Shown: positions 10,066 through 21,787 of the stretch, one piece after another
Layout: the number at the start of each line of letters is the position of its first letter
How positions within the stretch are numbered: position 1 is the stretch's first letter
NCBI GenBank assembly: GCA_028280505.1
Contig: JANQLO010000034.1
Span: forward strand, 1-51,177
Reading direction: 5' to 3'
Length of the DNA stretch: 51,177 nucleotides
Origin: Chromatiales bacterium
GTDB taxonomy: Bacteria > Pseudomonadota > Gammaproteobacteria > Chromatiales > Chromatiaceae
Made by a program: the position numbers and the translations under genes
The notes under the pieces: model-generated
What the model saw: the letters and a program-made list of their open reading frames with translations, nothing else
Databases searched by the model: none
Told to the model about the DNA's origin: nothing

Positions 10066-11979
10066 ATGCTTCAGGCCATTAGAGACAAAGCCCAAGGTTG
10101 GATTGCCTGGGCTATCGTAATCCTCATCAGCATCCCGTTCGCCCTTTGGGGCATTCAGGAGTACCTGGGTGTCGGCGGCGAACGCGATGTTGCCATCGTC
10201 GACGGAGAGGAAATCACGCAGCGCATGCTCGATTTGCGCGCCCGGGATTTCCGCGAAAGCCTGCGTTTGTCGCTGGGCGACAACTACCGGGCCGATATGT
10301 TCGAGGACGGTGAACTCAAAGAGCAGGTGCGCGAGGCCATGATCTCCGAGCTGGTGCTGGTTAATCATGCACGGGACTGGAACCTGCGTACCAGCGATGC
10401 GCAGACACGTGCCTATATCGCCTCCATACCGGCGTTTCAGCGTGACGGCCAGTTCGATCAACAGGCCTACGAGATTGCCGTACGTAACCGTGGACTGTCG
10501 CGGGCTGCATTTGAAGAAAGCGTGCGTCAGGAGATGACCGTCGATCAGCTGCGCAGCGGCATAACCGATACCGCATTCGTGACCGATATCGCGGTACAAA
10601 CCCAGGTCAGACTGGGCGAGCAGCAACGGATGATCAGTTATGCACGCATACCGGCGGCACCCTACCGTGAAAAGGTCGTTGTGGATCCGGAGGCCTTGCG
10701 CGCCTTTTACGATGCCAATCTGGAGCGTTATCGCACACCGGAACGCGTAAAGCTGGACTACCTGGTGCTCGATGCAGCGACATTGGGCGGTTTCATCGAG
10801 GTTGACGATGAAGCCCTGCGTGACTATTTCGAGAGCCACCGCAGCGAATTCGTTGCACGCCAGGAACGCGCAATGCGCCATATTTTGGTTTCCGTATCCG
10901 CCGGCGCGGACGAGGCGACCCAGCAATCGGCCGAAGACAAGGCGGCTGCGCTATTGGAACGGATTCGCGGCGGTGAGGATTTCGCCGCGCTCGCGCAAGA
11001 GAACTCGGATGATCCCGGCTCGGCGGCGAGCGGCGGCGATCTGGGTTGGGTCGAACGCGGATTGATGGTCGCACCCTTCGAGGAAGCGGCCTTCGCGCTT
11101 GAGAAGGGAGAGGTGAGCGAACTGGTGCGGACCGATTTCGGTTACCACATCATCGAGGTCACCGATATTCGCGGCGGTAAGGAAGCCGATTTCGAGTCGG
11201 TACGCGATCAGGTCGATGCGGCCTATCGCAAGTTCGAATCCGAAAGTTTGTATTTCGACTATGCCGAACGTATGGCGGAATCCGCTTATGAAAACTCGGC
11301 GAGCCTGACGCCGGCGGCGGAGGCGCTTGGGTTGACGATTCAGACCAGCGGTTGGCTGACCCGCGATAGCGTGCCCGTCGGCGTTTTGGGTGCCCCCAGG
11401 GTCGTCGCCGCAGCCTTTTCCGACGATGTGCTGGTCGAAGGTCATAACAGCGAGCTTGTTGAAGTCGGTGCGCAGCAGGCCGTTGTGGTGCGTATTGCCG
11501 AACATGAACCGGAGGGCGTGCGCGCATTCGACGATAATCTCGCGATGATCGAAGCGGACTTCAAGAAAGACAAGGCCTCCGCCGCCGCTGCCGAGGCCGG
11601 AACCGGTGCGCTGAACAAATTGGCCGATGGTGCATACTTGGATCAGCTTGCCTCGGATGCCGGTTGGGCCTTGGAGAAGGATCAATTGCTGGGTCGTGCC
11701 CAGGCCGGCGTGCCCGCCGAAGTCGTGGCAAAGGCCTTTGCAGTCAAGCCGCCGGCAACCGGTGCCAAAGCCCATGCGGGTGTCGTTTCCGCCGAAGGGG
11801 ATTACTTCGTGATCGAGATCAGCGAGGTACGGGGTGGTGACCTCGGCGCGCTCGCCGATGCCGCAGGTGAGGTGCTGCGTCGGCAGGCCGGGCAGCAATT
11901 GGCATCCGCACAGATGCGTAAGCTCACCGATAGCCTGCGCGAACGAACCTCCGTCAAGCTGCTGCCGATCCCCGAATAG
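10066..11979 (+). CDS. ppiD: PpiD, membrane-anchored periplasmic folding factor
   Basis: Periplasmic chaperone associated with the Sec translocon, acting on newly exported proteins. 637 aa, close to the usual length of about 620. One N-terminal membrane anchor (about 12-35, IAWAIVILISIPFALWG) is followed by a SurA-like chaperone region. A parvulin domain spans about 265-361 (MRHILVSV, GGDLGWVERGLM, FGYHIIEV), then a second chaperone region. Gene order after hupB matches Escherichia coli. The parvulin domain of PpiD is commonly inactive, so isomerase activity should not be assumed. Confidence 0.95.
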   Translation: MLQAIRDKAQGWIAWAIVILISIPFALWGIQEYLGVGGERDVAIVDGEEITQRMLDLRARDFRESLRLSLGDNYRADMFEDGELKEQVREAMISELVLVNHARDWNLRTSDAQTRAYIASIPAFQRDGQFDQQAYEIAVRNRGLSRAAFEESVRQEMTVDQLRSGITDTAFVTDIAVQTQVRLGEQQRMISYARIPAAPYREKVVVDPEALRAFYDANLERYRTPERVKLDYLVLDAATLGGFIEVDDEALRDYFESHRSEFVARQERAMRHILVSVSAGADEATQQSAEDKAAALLERIRGGEDFAALAQENSDDPGSAASGGDLGWVERGLMVAPFEEAAFALEKGEVSELVRTDFGYHIIEVTDIRGGKEADFESVRDQVDAAYRKFESESLYFDYAERMAESAYENSASLTPAAEALGLTIQTSGWLTRDSVPVGVLGAPRVVAAAFSDDVLVEGHNSELVEVGAQQAVVVRIAEHEPEGVRAFDDNLAMIEADFKKDKASAAAAEAGTGALNKLADGAYLDQLASDAGWALEKDQLLGRAQAGVPAEVVAKAFAVKPPATGAKAHAGVVSAEGDYFVIEISEVRGGDLGALADAAGEVLRRQAGQQLASAQMRKLTDSLRERTSVKLLPIPE

Positions 11980-12002
11980 ATTGGTTTCCGATGTGATGTG
12001 CC

Positions 12003-12021
12003 GCCGCCCGTGATGGGCGGC
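12003..12021. terminator. Palindrome between convergent ppiD and fabI
   Basis: The stem GCCGCCC/GGGCGGC with loop GTGAT sits in the 53-base gap between two convergent stops. There is no T-run on either side, so a terminator role for both strands is inferred mainly from position. Confidence 0.45.
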
Positions 12022-12032
12022 AAGTGAATTGT

Positions 12033-12809
12033 TCAGGCCATGCCGAGAATGTGGTACCCGGAATCCACGTAAAGCACGTCGCCGGTAATACCGGATGCCA
12101 AGTCGGAGCACAGGAAGGCGGCGGCATTGCCGACCTCGTCGATGGTGACGTTTCGTCTGAGTGGGTTTTTCTTTTCGCCTTCGGCCAGCATGCTTCGAAA
12201 GCCACTGATACCCGATGCGGCCAGGGTACGAATCGGGCCGGCTGAAACCGCGTTCACCCGGGTTCCTTCGGGGCCCAGTGAATCCGCCAGATAACGCACG
12301 TTCGCTTCCAGCGCAGCTTTGGCAACCCCCATGACGTTATAGTTGGGCACGGTGCGCACCGCACCGAGGTAACTCATGGTAACGACGGCGCCGTTGCGCC
12401 CGGCCATCATTTCGCGCCCGGCCTTTGCCAATGCGGCAAGACTGTAGGCACTGATGTCATGTGCGATGCGGAACCCCTCGCGATTCACCGCGTCAATATA
12501 GGTACCTTCCAACTGGTCACGGGGCGCGAAACCGACCGAATGGATCAAACAGTCCAAACCATCCCAACGTTTGCCGAGTTCGGCGAAAACACTATCGATC
12601 TCGTCGTCGCTGGTGACGTCCAATGGCAGGACGATGTCGGAGCCGAACTCTTCGGCGAAACCGGTGACGCGGTCACGCAGTTTTTCGCCCTGGTAGGTGA
12701 AGGCGAGTTCGGCACCTTCGCGGTGCATCGCCTTGGCGACACCGTAGGCAATCGAGCGATTGCTGGCCACCCCGACGATCAGTGCGCGTTTGTCCTGTAG
12801 AAATCCCAT
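12033..12809 (-). CDS. fabI: Enoyl-[acyl-carrier-protein] reductase (NADH) FabI
   Basis: Catalyses the last reduction of each fatty-acid elongation cycle. 258 aa from ATG 12809, with GAGG 8 nt upstream. A longer frame reaching 12932 has no support, and family members start MGFLxGKR. The nucleotide-binding motif is [11 protein letters not shown], and the catalytic pair is Tyr-x6-Lys in YNVMGVAK, preceded by the second conserved tyrosine in MSYLG. The gene is convergent with ppiD and divergent from the peptide transporter operon. Confidence 0.96.
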   Translation of the reverse strand: MGFLQDKRALIVGVASNRSIAYGVAKAMHREGAELAFTYQGEKLRDRVTGFAEEFGSDIVLPLDVTSDDEIDSVFAELGKRWDGLDCLIHSVGFAPRDQLEGTYIDAVNREGFRIAHDISAYSLAALAKAGREMMAGRNGAVVTMSYLGAVRTVPNYNVMGVAKAALEANVRYLADSLGPEGTRVNAVSAGPIRTLAASGISGFRSMLAEGEKKNPLRRNVTIDEVGNAAAFLCSDLASGITGDVLYVDSGYHILGMA

Positions 12810-12935
12810 GTATAGTGCCTCGCAATTGATAGCGTTCGATAACCCGTCAAACGGGCTGACAGTCATGCCGCACAATGCCATTATCGGTCGACGAAAACCG
12901 GTGTGCCGGCGGCATCGGTTGGAAATAATCAAAGA

Positions 12936-15146
12936 ATGGCGCGTAAATTAACCCAAACGCCCTGGGCGTTCAAAACATCCGTGATAGCGCGAAGCGCCCT
13001 GTGGGCGATTTTGGTGTTCACCGTTCTACCGTTGTTGGGTTGTGCCGACACGGCTTGGAACAACCCTTATCGGGCCGGTGAAGCCGTCGGTCCCGTATTT
13101 TTCGGTGCCTTCAGTGACCGGCCCAAGCATCTGGATCCCGCACGCTCGTACAGTGCCGATGAATGGGCGTTCATCTCTCAAGTGTACGAGCCGCCTTTGC
13201 AATACCATTTCCTGATTCGCCCTTATGCGCTGACGACATTGACGGCAGAATCGATGCCGGAGATTCGTTACTTCGATGCCGACGGTAACCGCCTGGCCGA
13301 TGACGTGCCTGCGTCCGAAGTCGCATATACCGATTACATTCTGCGTATTCGGCCCGGCATTCTCTATCAGCCGCATCCCGCCTTGGCAAGAAACGAGGAG
13401 GGCGGCTTTGTCTATTGGCCGCTGGCGGACGAAGTGTTGCACCGCGTCAACACACTTAATGGATTTGAAAAGACCGGTACGCGAGAGCTGGTTGCCGCCG
13501 ACTATGTCTACCAGATCAAGCGGCTCGCCTACAAGCCGAATCACTCCCCGGTTGCAGGGCTGATGTCGGAACACATTCGGGGTTTTGGCGAATTCAGCAA
13601 GCAGGCAGCGGCTGCGCAGGAACAGCTCGATGACGATGAGCTCTGGCTCGATCTGCGCGATATCCCCATGAGTGGGCTGGAAGAGATAGATCGTTACAGC
13701 TATCGGATCAGAATCGAAAACAAGTATCCGCAGTTCAAGTACTGGCTGGCGATGAATTTCTTCGCACCCATGCCGTGGGAAGCGGAGCGTTTCCACAAGC
13801 AGCCCGGTCTCGAAGAAAAGAACATCAATCTGCATTGGTATCCGATCGGCACCGGCCCGTATATGCTGACCGAGAACAATCCGAACTTACGTATGGTGCT
13901 GACCCGCAATCCGAACTTCCGTGGCGAGCCTTATCCGAGCGAAGGTGCAGAAACGTATCGTCAGACAGGGCTGCTGGATGACGCGGGTAAGCCGATGCCG
14001 TTTATCGAACGTGCGGTTTACTCGCTCGAGAAAGAGGCGATTCCGCGTTGGAACAAGTTCCTGCAGGGTTACTACGACAATTCCGGGATTACCTCGGACA
14101 GTTTCGACCAGGCAGTACAGTTCGACAGCGGTGGCGAGGCCTCGTTGACCGAATCGATGCGCGAGCGTGGCATCCGGCTGATAACCGCGGTCGAGACCTC
14201 CGTATTCTACACCGGCTTCAATATGTTCGATCCGGTGGTCGGTGGCGATAGCGAACGGGCAAGATTGTTACGACAGGCGATTGCGATCGCCGTGGACTTC
14301 GAGGAGTTCATCTCGATCTTCCGTAACGGTCGCGGCGAGGTTGCGCACAGCCCCTTACCGCCGGGCATCTTCGGGTTTCAAGAAGGCGAGGCCGGGATCA
14401 ATCCGGTGACGCATACCTGGGAAAACGGCTCGCCCAAACGACGTGACATTTCCGAAGCCAGAGAGTTGTTGCGCAAGGCCGGGTATGGCGACGGTCGCGA
14501 TCCCGAAACCGGTGGTCCTTTGGTGCTCTATTACGACACCATGGCTACCGGGCCAGGCAGCAAGGCCTTGTTGCAGTGGTATCGCAAACAGTTCGAGAAG
14601 TTGGGCATCGAGTTGGTCATTCGTGCGACCGACTACAACCGTTTCCAAGACAAGATGCTCAAGGGTACGGCTCAAATCTATACCTGGGGTTGGAATGCCG
14701 ATTACCCCGACCCGGAAAACTTCATGTTTCTGCTGTACGGGCCGAACGGTAAGGTCGATCACAAAGGGCAGAACGGATCGAATTTCGTCAATGCCGAATT
14801 CGACGCTTTGTTCGTGGAGATGAAGGACATGTCCGACGGTCCGGAACGCCAGCGGATAATCGATCGCATGATCCAGATTCTTCAGGTCGAATCGCCCTGG
14901 ATGTTCGGTTTCTTCCCCAAGGCCTACAGTCTGCACCATGCCTGGTACGGTAATGCCAAGCCGCATTTGATGGCCAACAACACACTGAAGTACAAGCGAA
15001 TCGACGGTGCCGCTCGTGTGGCCGCTCAGCAGGCGTGGAACAAGCCGGTGTTGTGGTCGCTGGTACTTGTCGTTTTGTTGTTGGTGGCCTCGCTGATTCC
15101 GGCGATCCGCGGTTTTCGGGCACGAGAGAGGAGCCGCGCGCTTTGA
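12936..15146 (+). CDS. ABC transporter substrate-binding lipoprotein with C-terminal membrane helix
   Basis: SBP_bac_5 family extracytoplasmic solute-binding protein, probably for peptides, 736 aa. The N-terminal signal ends in lipobox LLGC (Cys36), predicting a lipoprotein. The body contains typical DppA/OppA-like stretches such as [17 protein letters not shown] and [20 protein letters not shown]. Unusually, residues about 704-724 ([19 protein letters not shown]) form a hydrophobic helix followed by a basic tail, so the protein appears anchored at both ends. ATG 12936 was chosen because it gives a sensible signal peptide; a GTG at 12903 is the alternative. The next gene overlaps its stop codon. 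The set-up recalls YejA but is about 130 residues longer. Confidence 0.85.
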   Translation: MARKLTQTPWAFKTSVIARSALWAILVFTVLPLLGCADTAWNNPYRAGEAVGPVFFGAFSDRPKHLDPARSYSADEWAFISQVYEPPLQYHFLIRPYALTTLTAESMPEIRYFDADGNRLADDVPASEVAYTDYILRIRPGILYQPHPALARNEEGGFVYWPLADEVLHRVNTLNGFEKTGTRELVAADYVYQIKRLAYKPNHSPVAGLMSEHIRGFGEFSKQAAAAQEQLDDDELWLDLRDIPMSGLEEIDRYSYRIRIENKYPQFKYWLAMNFFAPMPWEAERFHKQPGLEEKNINLHWYPIGTGPYMLTENNPNLRMVLTRNPNFRGEPYPSEGAETYRQTGLLDDAGKPMPFIERAVYSLEKEAIPRWNKFLQGYYDNSGITSDSFDQAVQFDSGGEASLTESMRERGIRLITAVETSVFYTGFNMFDPVVGGDSERARLLRQAIAIAVDFEEFISIFRNGRGEVAHSPLPPGIFGFQEGEAGINPVTHTWENGSPKRRDISEARELLRKAGYGDGRDPETGGPLVLYYDTMATGPGSKALLQWYRKQFEKLGIELVIRATDYNRFQDKMLKGTAQIYTWGWNADYPDPENFMFLLYGPNGKVDHKGQNGSNFVNAEFDALFVEMKDMSDGPERQRIIDRMIQILQVESPWMFGFFPKAYSLHHAWYGNAKPHLMANNTLKYKRIDGAARVAAQQAWNKPVLWSLVLVVLLLVASLIPAIRGFRARERSRAL

Positions 15147-16120
15147 GTGCCTACATCATCCGACGTTTGCTTTACGCCATACCGATTCTGATCGGTGTGA
15201 ATGCACTGACGTTCGTGCTGTTTTTCGTTGTCAATTCGCCCGACGATATGGCCCGTATGCATTTGGGTGACAAGCGGGTCACCGATGAGGCCATCTTGGC
15301 GTGGAAGCAGGAGTATGGCTATGACAAGCCATTGCTCTATAACCGGGAGGGGCAGGGCACCGAGGCATTTACCGAGACCATTTTGTTTGAGAAATCGATC
15401 CGGCTGTTTGTATTCGACTTCGGTCGATCGGACAGTGGCCGCGATATCGGTTTCGACATTTCGCAACGTATGTGGCCGAGCCTGGCTATTGCCGTCCCGA
15501 CCTTGTTGGTCGGGCTTGCCGTTAATATCACCTTTGCCTTGTTGCTCGCCTTCTTCCGCGCGAGCTATTTGGATTTTTGGGGTGTTGTGATCTGTGTTGC
15601 GATGATGTCCGTCTCGGGGCTGTTCTATATCATCGGCGGGCAGTTTCTGGTCGGTAAGCTGCTCAGCCTCGTCCCGATATCCGGTTACGACACCGGTATG
15701 AGCGCACTGAAATTCATGATCCTGCCGGTGATTGTCGGGGTGATCGGTGGCATTGGCTCCGGTACGCGCTGGTATCGCACGCTGTTTCTCGAAGAGATCA
15801 ATCGCGACTATGTGCGATCGGCACGTGCGAAGGGTCTGTCGGAACACCTGGTGCTGTTCCGCCATGTTTTGCGTAATGCCTTGATCCCAATTTTGACCGG
15901 CGTCGTGGTCGTCTTACCTTTGTTGTTCATCGGCAGTTTATTGGTCGAATCGTTTTTCGGCATACCCGGGTTGGGAAGCTACACCATCGATGCGATCAAC
16001 AGACAGGATTTTGCCATCGTAAGGGCAATGGTCTTTCTCGGTGCGGTGCTCTACATCATCGGGCTTTTGCTCACCGATATCTCCTATACCATCGCTGACC
16101 CACGGGTGAGGTTGGATTAG
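15143..16120 (+). CDS. ABC transporter permease, DppB/YejB type
   Basis: First inner-membrane permease of the peptide transporter, 325 aa. Starts [20 protein letters not shown], the classic DppB-type N-terminus. The EAA loop lies near YVRSARAKGLSEHLVLFRHV, and the protein ends in a membrane segment followed by DPRVRLD. The start is TTG at 15143, which overlaps the preceding TGA (TTGA), with AGAGGAG ending 9 nt before it. A longer reading from 15035 would overlap the binding-protein gene by over 100 bases and is rejected. Confidence 0.9.
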   Translation: MSAYIIRRLLYAIPILIGVNALTFVLFFVVNSPDDMARMHLGDKRVTDEAILAWKQEYGYDKPLLYNREGQGTEAFTETILFEKSIRLFVFDFGRSDSGRDIGFDISQRMWPSLAIAVPTLLVGLAVNITFALLLAFFRASYLDFWGVVICVAMMSVSGLFYIIGGQFLVGKLLSLVPISGYDTGMSALKFMILPVIVGVIGGIGSGTRWYRTLFLEEINRDYVRSARAKGLSEHLVLFRHVLRNALIPILTGVVVVLPLLFIGSLLVESFFGIPGLGSYTIDAINRQDFAIVRAMVFLGAVLYIIGLLLTDISYTIADPRVRLD

Positions 16121-17508
16121 TGGCGTTTCAACCGGTCGTGCTTTGGACGGATGCCCTGATTTATCTGCTGTTGGTGCTTACCGCGGTAACGGTGTGGCAC
16201 ACACGGCGCCATGAACATTTGATTACTCCCTGGCGCCGGGTGGCGCGCAGCCGTACCGCGCAGATCGCAATGGTCGTGCTGTCGGTCTATGTCATCATCG
16301 GTTTGCTCGATACGGTGCACTTCCATCCCAAGACCGGTGAGGACGAACAAGGAAAGCCGATTTATTCGACCGAGGTTTTGAGTCTGTTCGATCAACTGGC
16401 CGGGCCTTTACGCACCGAACGCGAGAAAACCTATTCGGCGCCCTTTGCAACGCACATGTTCAGCAAGTCGAACATCGAATTGCCTGACGGTACGACGGTG
16501 CGCGATTTTCCAAGACTCAAATATGGCGGTGCACATCTGGGCGATGATGTATCGGGCAAGGGTGCCGATATTGTCGTGCGCGGCATGCGCGGTGCCTTCG
16601 AAGGCGCCTTGTTGTGGTTGCTGCTGCTGTTTGCCTTGTGTCGTTTCAGGCCGCAACGGCTGCGCGATCTGCTGACCGGACGCTCTGAAACGCCATGGCA
16701 TTACGCCGCCTGGACTTTGCTGATTGTTTTGCTTCTCGGCGGCGCTGTTGCTGAGCTGGCCGCCAAGTATCACATTCTCGGTACCGATAAGGTGGGCGAG
16801 GATGTTTTCTATCAGGCACTCAAGAGCATCCGTACCGGACTGGTGATCGGCACCCTGACGACCCTGGTGATGCTGCCGGCGGCCCTGCTGCTGGGCATCA
16901 TGGCCGGCTATTATCGCGGCTGGGTCGACGATGTGATTCAGTATCTTTACACCACGCTGAACTCGATTCCGGGTGTGCTGTTGATCGCCGCGGCGGTACT
17001 GATGATGCAGATCTACATGGCCAATAATGCCGATAGTTTCAACAGTGTCACCGAGCGAGCGGATCTTAGGTTACTTTTTCTGTGTTTGATTCTCGGTGTG
17101 ACGAGTTGGACCGGTCTGTGCCGTTTGCTTCGCGCCGAAACCCTGAAATTGCGTGAACTGGAATATGTGCAGGCCGCACGTGCCTTCGGCGTCGGCAATT
17201 TCATCATTCTGGTGCGGCATGTATTGCCGAACGTGATGCACATCGTATTGATTACCATCGTGTTGGACTTCAGCGGTCTGGTGTTGGCCGAAGCGGTGCT
17301 TTCCTATATCAATATCGGTGTCGATCCGGCGACCAATAGCTGGGGCAATATGATCAACAGCGCGCGTTTGGAACTGGCGCGCGAGCCGGTGGTTTGGTGG
17401 TCTTTGTTGGCGGCCTTCGCTTTCATGTTCACCCTGGTGTTGGCCGCTAATCTGTTTTCCGACGTGGTGCGCGACGCCTTCGATCCGCGCCTGAGGCAAC
17501 AGCGATGA
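16120..17508 (+). CDS. ABC transporter permease, DppC/YejE type, enlarged
   Basis: Second permease, 462 aa, well above the usual 280-340. A GTG start overlaps the previous TAG by one base. The C-terminal half (about 235-455) is a normal permease domain with EAA loop [20 protein letters not shown] and [13 protein letters not shown]. The N-terminal 230 residues hold two extra membrane segments, a soluble stretch (about 65-150) and two further hydrophobic segments before the core. Similar N-terminal extensions occur in YejE-like permeases, but this one is long. It ends in an ATGA overlap with the ATPase gene. Confidence 0.88.
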   Translation: MAFQPVVLWTDALIYLLLVLTAVTVWHTRRHEHLITPWRRVARSRTAQIAMVVLSVYVIIGLLDTVHFHPKTGEDEQGKPIYSTEVLSLFDQLAGPLRTEREKTYSAPFATHMFSKSNIELPDGTTVRDFPRLKYGGAHLGDDVSGKGADIVVRGMRGAFEGALLWLLLLFALCRFRPQRLRDLLTGRSETPWHYAAWTLLIVLLLGGAVAELAAKYHILGTDKVGEDVFYQALKSIRTGLVIGTLTTLVMLPAALLLGIMAGYYRGWVDDVIQYLYTTLNSIPGVLLIAAAVLMMQIYMANNADSFNSVTERADLRLLFLCLILGVTSWTGLCRLLRAETLKLRELEYVQAARAFGVGNFIILVRHVLPNVMHIVLITIVLDFSGLVLAEAVLSYINIGVDPATNSWGNMINSARLELAREPVVWWSLLAAFAFMFTLVLAANLFSDVVRDAFDPRLRQQR

Positions 17509-19571
17509 GTTCGATCGAAAGTGCGATGACCAAGCAGCCGCAACAGGCTGTTCCCTTATTGGCCGTCAAGGGATTGTCCACGCATCTCGGCAATGACGCC
17601 GAACCGGTGCGGGCCGTGGACGATGTCAGCTTCGAGATTCATCGGGGTGAGACCTTCGTGCTGCTCGGTGAATCCGGCTGCGGTAAATCCATGATCGCGT
17701 TGTCGCTCATGCGCCTGCTGCCCTATGGCGGACGTATCGTCAATGGCGACGTATTGCTCGACGGTCGTTCATTGCGCCATTTGTCCGAGGCGGAGATGCG
17801 CGACGAACGTGGCGGCAGTATCGGCATGATCTTCCAGGAGCCGATGACCTCGCTGAATCCCGTGATGACGGTTGGCGAACAGGTCGCCGAGGCGGTGAGG
17901 TTACATGATCCGCAGATTGCCGGGCGGGCGAACGAACGCGTGGTCGAGTTGTTCACGTCGGTAGGGATACCCGATCCTCAGCGACGCGTGCGCGAGTATC
18001 CGCATCAACTTTCCGGCGGTATGAAACAGCGGGTGATGATCGCCATGGCCTTGGCCGGGCGTCCCGCCTTGTTGATTGCCGACGAACCGACCACGGCGCT
18101 CGATGTGACGATTCAGGCCCAGGTACTCGATCTGCTCAAGGACCTGCAGCGCGAGACCGGGATGGCGATCCTTCTGATTACGCACGATCTCGGCGTGGTT
18201 GCCGAGATGGCCGATCGGGTCGGCGTGATGTATGCCGGGCAGCTGATGGAGATCAACGAGGTCGAGGCTTTCTTCGGCCATCCGGCGCACCCCTATAGTC
18301 GCAAGCTTTTTCGTTCGGTACCCAAGGCCGACAAGCGGCATCTCGGTTTGGACGTGATCAAAGGTATCGTACCGCCATTGAACCAGGTGTTTACGAACTG
18401 TCGGTTTGCCGACCGTTGCGAGCTGGTGCGTGAACAATGTCGCGAGCAACTACCGCCTTGGCGCGGCCCCGCCGATGGCGGTTATCGTTGTCATCTCGAG
18501 CCCGAAGAGGTTGACGTGGCCGATGGTGCCGGCGAGGCGGTACCGAGTGCGGTAGCGGATGTCGGTGGTGAGCTGCTGCGGGTGCGCGCGCTCAAGATGC
18601 ACTTCCCGATTACCAAGGGTGTGTTGCGCCGGGTGGTCGGTCATGTCAAGGCCGTGGATGGCGTAGACTTGAGCATTACCACGGGACGGACCGTGGCATT
18701 GGTCGGCGAGTCCGGTTGTGGCAAGACCACGGTCGGTAAGGCCATCCTGCAGTTGCATCGCCCGACCTCGGGCAATGTCTTGTTCGACGGGACCGATCTG
18801 GCGCTTATCAAGGGTGCGCCGCTGCGGCGTTTGCGACGCGAATTCCAGATTATTTTCCAGGATCCCGCATCGTCGATGAATCCCCGCATGCTGGTCGAGG
18901 ATATCGTCGCTGAAGGGATGACGGCGCAGGGTATCGGCAAGGATCGGGCGGACCGTCGACAGCGGGTCGAACAGTTGTTGCTACAGGTGGGTATGCAGGC
19001 CGATGCGGCCGATCGCTATCCTCATGAGTTTTCCGGCGGCCAGCGTCAACGTATCGCGATTGCCCGTGCCTTGGCATTACAACCGCGTCTGATTGTCTGC
19101 GACGAGCCGACCAGCGCACTGGATGTGTCGGTACAGGCCCAGGTACTGAATCTGCTCAAAGGTTTGCAGGCCGAGTTGGGCCTGTCTTATCTGTTCATTA
19201 CTCACAACATCTCGGTGGTGGCCTATCTTGCGCACGAAGTCGCCGTGATGTATCTCGGGCGCATTGTCGAGTATGGTGAAGTCGAACAAGTGCTCAATGC
19301 ACCACTGCATCCCTATACTGCCGCGCTGTTGAGCGCGGTACCGGTGCCTGATCCGGCACATGAACGCGAGGTCATGCGCCTGGAAGGCGATATGCCGTCA
19401 CCGATCGATCCGCCATCGGGTTGTCATTTCCATCCACGTTGTCCGCATGCCGTCGATCTATGCCGTCGGCGCTATCCGGATACCCATACGTTGGATGATG
19501 GTAGAAAGGCGGCTTGTTGGATGCTCGATCCTGAACATGTCGAACAATTCAAGCAACGACGGACCGTTTAG
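17505..19571 (+). CDS. ABC transporter ATP-binding protein, two fused ATPase domains
   Basis: Energises the peptide transporter, 688 aa, a DppD-DppF (YejF-like) fusion. Domain 1 has Walker A GESGCGKS (about 55-62), signature LSGGMKQRV and Walker [13 protein letters not shown]. Domain 2 has Walker [10 protein letters not shown] (about 400), signature FSGGQRQRI and Walker [13 protein letters not shown]. Each domain ends in an oligopeptide/dipeptide C-terminal region with cysteines ([29 protein letters not shown]) that may bind a metal cluster. It starts at ATG 17505, overlapping the previous stop (ATGA). The four genes 12936-19571 form a single tightly coupled operon. Its stop overlaps the end of mltD on the other strand. 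Confidence 0.95.
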   Translation: MSSIESAMTKQPQQAVPLLAVKGLSTHLGNDAEPVRAVDDVSFEIHRGETFVLLGESGCGKSMIALSLMRLLPYGGRIVNGDVLLDGRSLRHLSEAEMRDERGGSIGMIFQEPMTSLNPVMTVGEQVAEAVRLHDPQIAGRANERVVELFTSVGIPDPQRRVREYPHQLSGGMKQRVMIAMALAGRPALLIADEPTTALDVTIQAQVLDLLKDLQRETGMAILLITHDLGVVAEMADRVGVMYAGQLMEINEVEAFFGHPAHPYSRKLFRSVPKADKRHLGLDVIKGIVPPLNQVFTNCRFADRCELVREQCREQLPPWRGPADGGYRCHLEPEEVDVADGAGEAVPSAVADVGGELLRVRALKMHFPITKGVLRRVVGHVKAVDGVDLSITTGRTVALVGESGCGKTTVGKAILQLHRPTSGNVLFDGTDLALIKGAPLRRLRREFQIIFQDPASSMNPRMLVEDIVAEGMTAQGIGKDRADRRQRVEQLLLQVGMQADAADRYPHEFSGGQRQRIAIARALALQPRLIVCDEPTSALDVSVQAQVLNLLKGLQAELGLSYLFITHNISVVAYLAHEVAVMYLGRIVEYGEVEQVLNAPLHPYTAALLSAVPVPDPAHEREVMRLEGDMPSPIDPPSGCHFHPRCPHAVDLCRRRYPDTHTLDDGRKAACWMLDPEHVEQFKQRRTV

Positions 19572-20956
19572 TTGTCCGGATCGATGAATACCGTCAGGCG
19601 TTGGCCCGGATGGATATAACGACCGACTTGGTTCCAGCGCTTTAGATCGGTGATTTTTACCTGAAAGCGCCTGGCGATGGTATAGAGTGAATCGCCCTTG
19701 CGAACGCGGTAGCGCACCCGTTGACGCGCCTGTCGGTTGGATGACGACGCGGCCAGGGTTACCGAATCGGAAAGTGGGATCATGAGCGCGTCGCCGGCTC
19801 GAATCCGTGAACCCCTGATACCGTTTGTCTGGCGTATTGCATCGGCCGTAACGCCATAGCGCCTTGCGATTCCGATCAAGCTATCGCCGCGAACGATGCG
19901 GTGACGCTGCCACCGCAGGCGTCTTTCGTCAGGCAGATCGGCCAATGCCTGTGAGAAGGTTGCGGCGCTGTTTGCGGGTAGCAGCAGTTCATGGGGCCCC
20001 TTGGGGTCGGTTGCCCAGCGTTTTTGGGCGGGGTTGAGCATCAGCAAGTCTTCGACCGGTATCTTTGCCAGTTCGGCGGCAACGTTGAGATCGATCTGGC
20101 CGCCGGTAGTGACTGTTTCGAAATAGGTCTGATTCTCGATCTCGGGCAGGTCCAGGCCATAGGCGGAAGGGTTGGACACGATCTTCGCCAGTGCGAGCAG
20201 GCGCGGGGCATAACGGTCGGTTTCGCCGGGCAGGTCGAGATCCCAGAATGCGGTGCTGTCACCGCGTCGTTCGGCGCGTTTGATGGCTCGGCCCACTTTG
20301 CCTGAGCCGGCGTTGTAAGCGGCCAGCGCGAGCAGCCAATCACCATCGAAGCGTTTGTGTAGTTTTTGCAGATAGACGATTGCGGCGTCGGTGGAGGCAC
20401 GTATCGCGCGGCGTCGATCGATCCACCAGTTTTGCTCGAGCCCCAGCATGTGACCGGTTGCCGGCATGAACTGCCAAAGTCCTGCGGCGCCGTTGGGCGA
20501 ATACGCATGGGCGCGAAAACCGCTTTCGACAGCCGGCAGCAAGGCCAGCTCGGTTGGCAGACCAGCGGCCTCGATGCGGTTGAGTATGTCGTACAGATAG
20601 GGCTCGCCACGCGCCATAAGACCGTAAAGGGCATTCGGTGAGCGTTTGAATCGATCGACTTCCCATTGAATCCGGGGGTGGTCCAGATCCTGGAGTGCAT
20701 AGCCTTGTCGCAGGCGTGCCCAGATATCGGCCGGTTCTTTTTCTGCCTCGACTTCGGTTGTCTTCGCAGAGGCTGTTTGCGCAGCGGGTTCAACCGCAGT
20801 GGGTACGGTTTCCCGTGTCGTGGTCGAGATCTCGGGTTCCGCCGGTTTGGTGTGTTTGCCGGTGCAGCCGACAACGCTCAATGCGCCGGCCAGAATTATG
20901 GCGATGATGGAATGTGGGCGTTGCTGAAGCCGGGCGCTTTGGTCAGAATCAGCCAT
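19568..20956 (-). CDS. mltD: Membrane-bound lytic murein transglycosylase D
   Basis: Cleaves peptidoglycan glycan strands, forming 1,6-anhydromuramyl ends; an outer-membrane lipoprotein by inference. 462 aa from ATG 20956, with lipobox SVVGC (Cys31). The SLT catalytic domain covers about 105-260: catalytic Glu144 in LLPAVESGF, then [12 protein letters not shown] and [17 protein letters not shown]. Two LysM repeats follow near the C-terminus ([15 protein letters not shown] and [15 protein letters not shown]). Upstream in-frame ATGs at 20971 and 20974 are possible starts. It is divergent from the yafS-like gene, as in enteric mltD loci, although gloB is absent here. Confidence 0.94.
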   Translation of the reverse strand: MADSDQSARLQQRPHSIIAIILAGALSVVGCTGKHTKPAEPEISTTTRETVPTAVEPAAQTASAKTTEVEAEKEPADIWARLRQGYALQDLDHPRIQWEVDRFKRSPNALYGLMARGEPYLYDILNRIEAAGLPTELALLPAVESGFRAHAYSPNGAAGLWQFMPATGHMLGLEQNWWIDRRRAIRASTDAAIVYLQKLHKRFDGDWLLALAAYNAGSGKVGRAIKRAERRGDSTAFWDLDLPGETDRYAPRLLALAKIVSNPSAYGLDLPEIENQTYFETVTTGGQIDLNVAAELAKIPVEDLLMLNPAQKRWATDPKGPHELLLPANSAATFSQALADLPDERRLRWQRHRIVRGDSLIGIARRYGVTADAIRQTNGIRGSRIRAGDALMIPLSDSVTLAASSSNRQARQRVRYRVRKGDSLYTIARRFQVKITDLKRWNQVGRYIHPGQRLTVFIDPDN

Positions 20957-21025
20957 GTCGCTCGCCGTCATCATGGCCAGCGAATATACGAGAAGGGGAG
21001 TAAAGGTTCCAGCACCGACATCACA

Positions 21026-21787
21026 ATGTCTCAATCCAGGTTTTGCGATAAGGAAAATGACGAGTTGGGCCAAGCGCTTACGAGCTGGCGATCGAGCTCT
21101 CCCGGTGCTCGTGTCACCGCCCACGCACGTGAGGCATTGGCCGGGATGGTCGATGACCTGTTCGGCTATCAACTGCTGCAGCTCGGCGAGTTGGGCGACG
21201 ATATGGGACATCTGGTGCGATGCCCCATCCGACATAAAATCCTGGTGAACTATCGTGCCTTGGGCGCCGACGAGAGTCTGTTGATTGCGTCGGCACAGCA
21301 ACTGCCGGTCGCCTCCGATAGTATCGACGCGGTGATCCTTGCGCATACACTGGATTTTTCGCCTGATCCTCACCAAGTGTTGCGCGAGGTCGAACGGGTG
21401 TTGATCGCCGGCGGACGGGTGATCGTCGTCGGTTTCAACCCTTTCAGTCTTTGGGGGCTTTGGCGCTTGTTTGGTCGCTGGCGGGGCAATGTGCCGTGGT
21501 GTGGGCATTTTCTGTCTTACCCGAGGTTGAACGACTGGTTGACGCTTATGGGGTTCGGTGTCGAACGCATGGATGTGATGGAGTTTCGCCCGCCGACTCG
21601 GGCAACGCGCTTGGACGCCATAGAGCGGGTCGGGCGGCGCGTCTGGCCCATGTTGGCCGGCGTCTACGTGGTGCGGGCGGTAAAGCGGGTATCCCGGGTT
21701 ACCCCGGTGCGGCAGCGTTGGTCGCGTCTGAGAGTATTGGGACCGCGTGCGATCGAACCGACTGTGCGTGAGGCGAAGCATGGCTGA
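21026..21787 (+). CDS. SAM-dependent methyltransferase, YafS-like
   Basis: Class I methyltransferase of unknown substrate, 253 aa. Motifs are [20 protein letters not shown] (motif II/III region) and [21 protein letters not shown] (motif IV/V). The usual glycine-rich motif I is degenerate near DDMGHL. Placement directly before rnhA and dnaQ and next to mltD matches yafS in Escherichia coli. The start at 21026 is the first good ATG; the longer frame from 20666 would overlap mltD. Its last codons overlap the rnhA start by 8 bases. No strong ribosome-binding site is visible. Confidence 0.82.
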   Translation: MSQSRFCDKENDELGQALTSWRSSSPGARVTAHAREALAGMVDDLFGYQLLQLGELGDDMGHLVRCPIRHKILVNYRALGADESLLIASAQQLPVASDSIDAVILAHTLDFSPDPHQVLREVERVLIAGGRVIVVGFNPFSLWGLWRLFGRWRGNVPWCGHFLSYPRLNDWLTLMGFGVERMDVMEFRPPTRATRLDAIERVGRRVWPMLAGVYVVRAVKRVSRVTPVRQRWSRLRVLGPRAIEPTVREAKHG

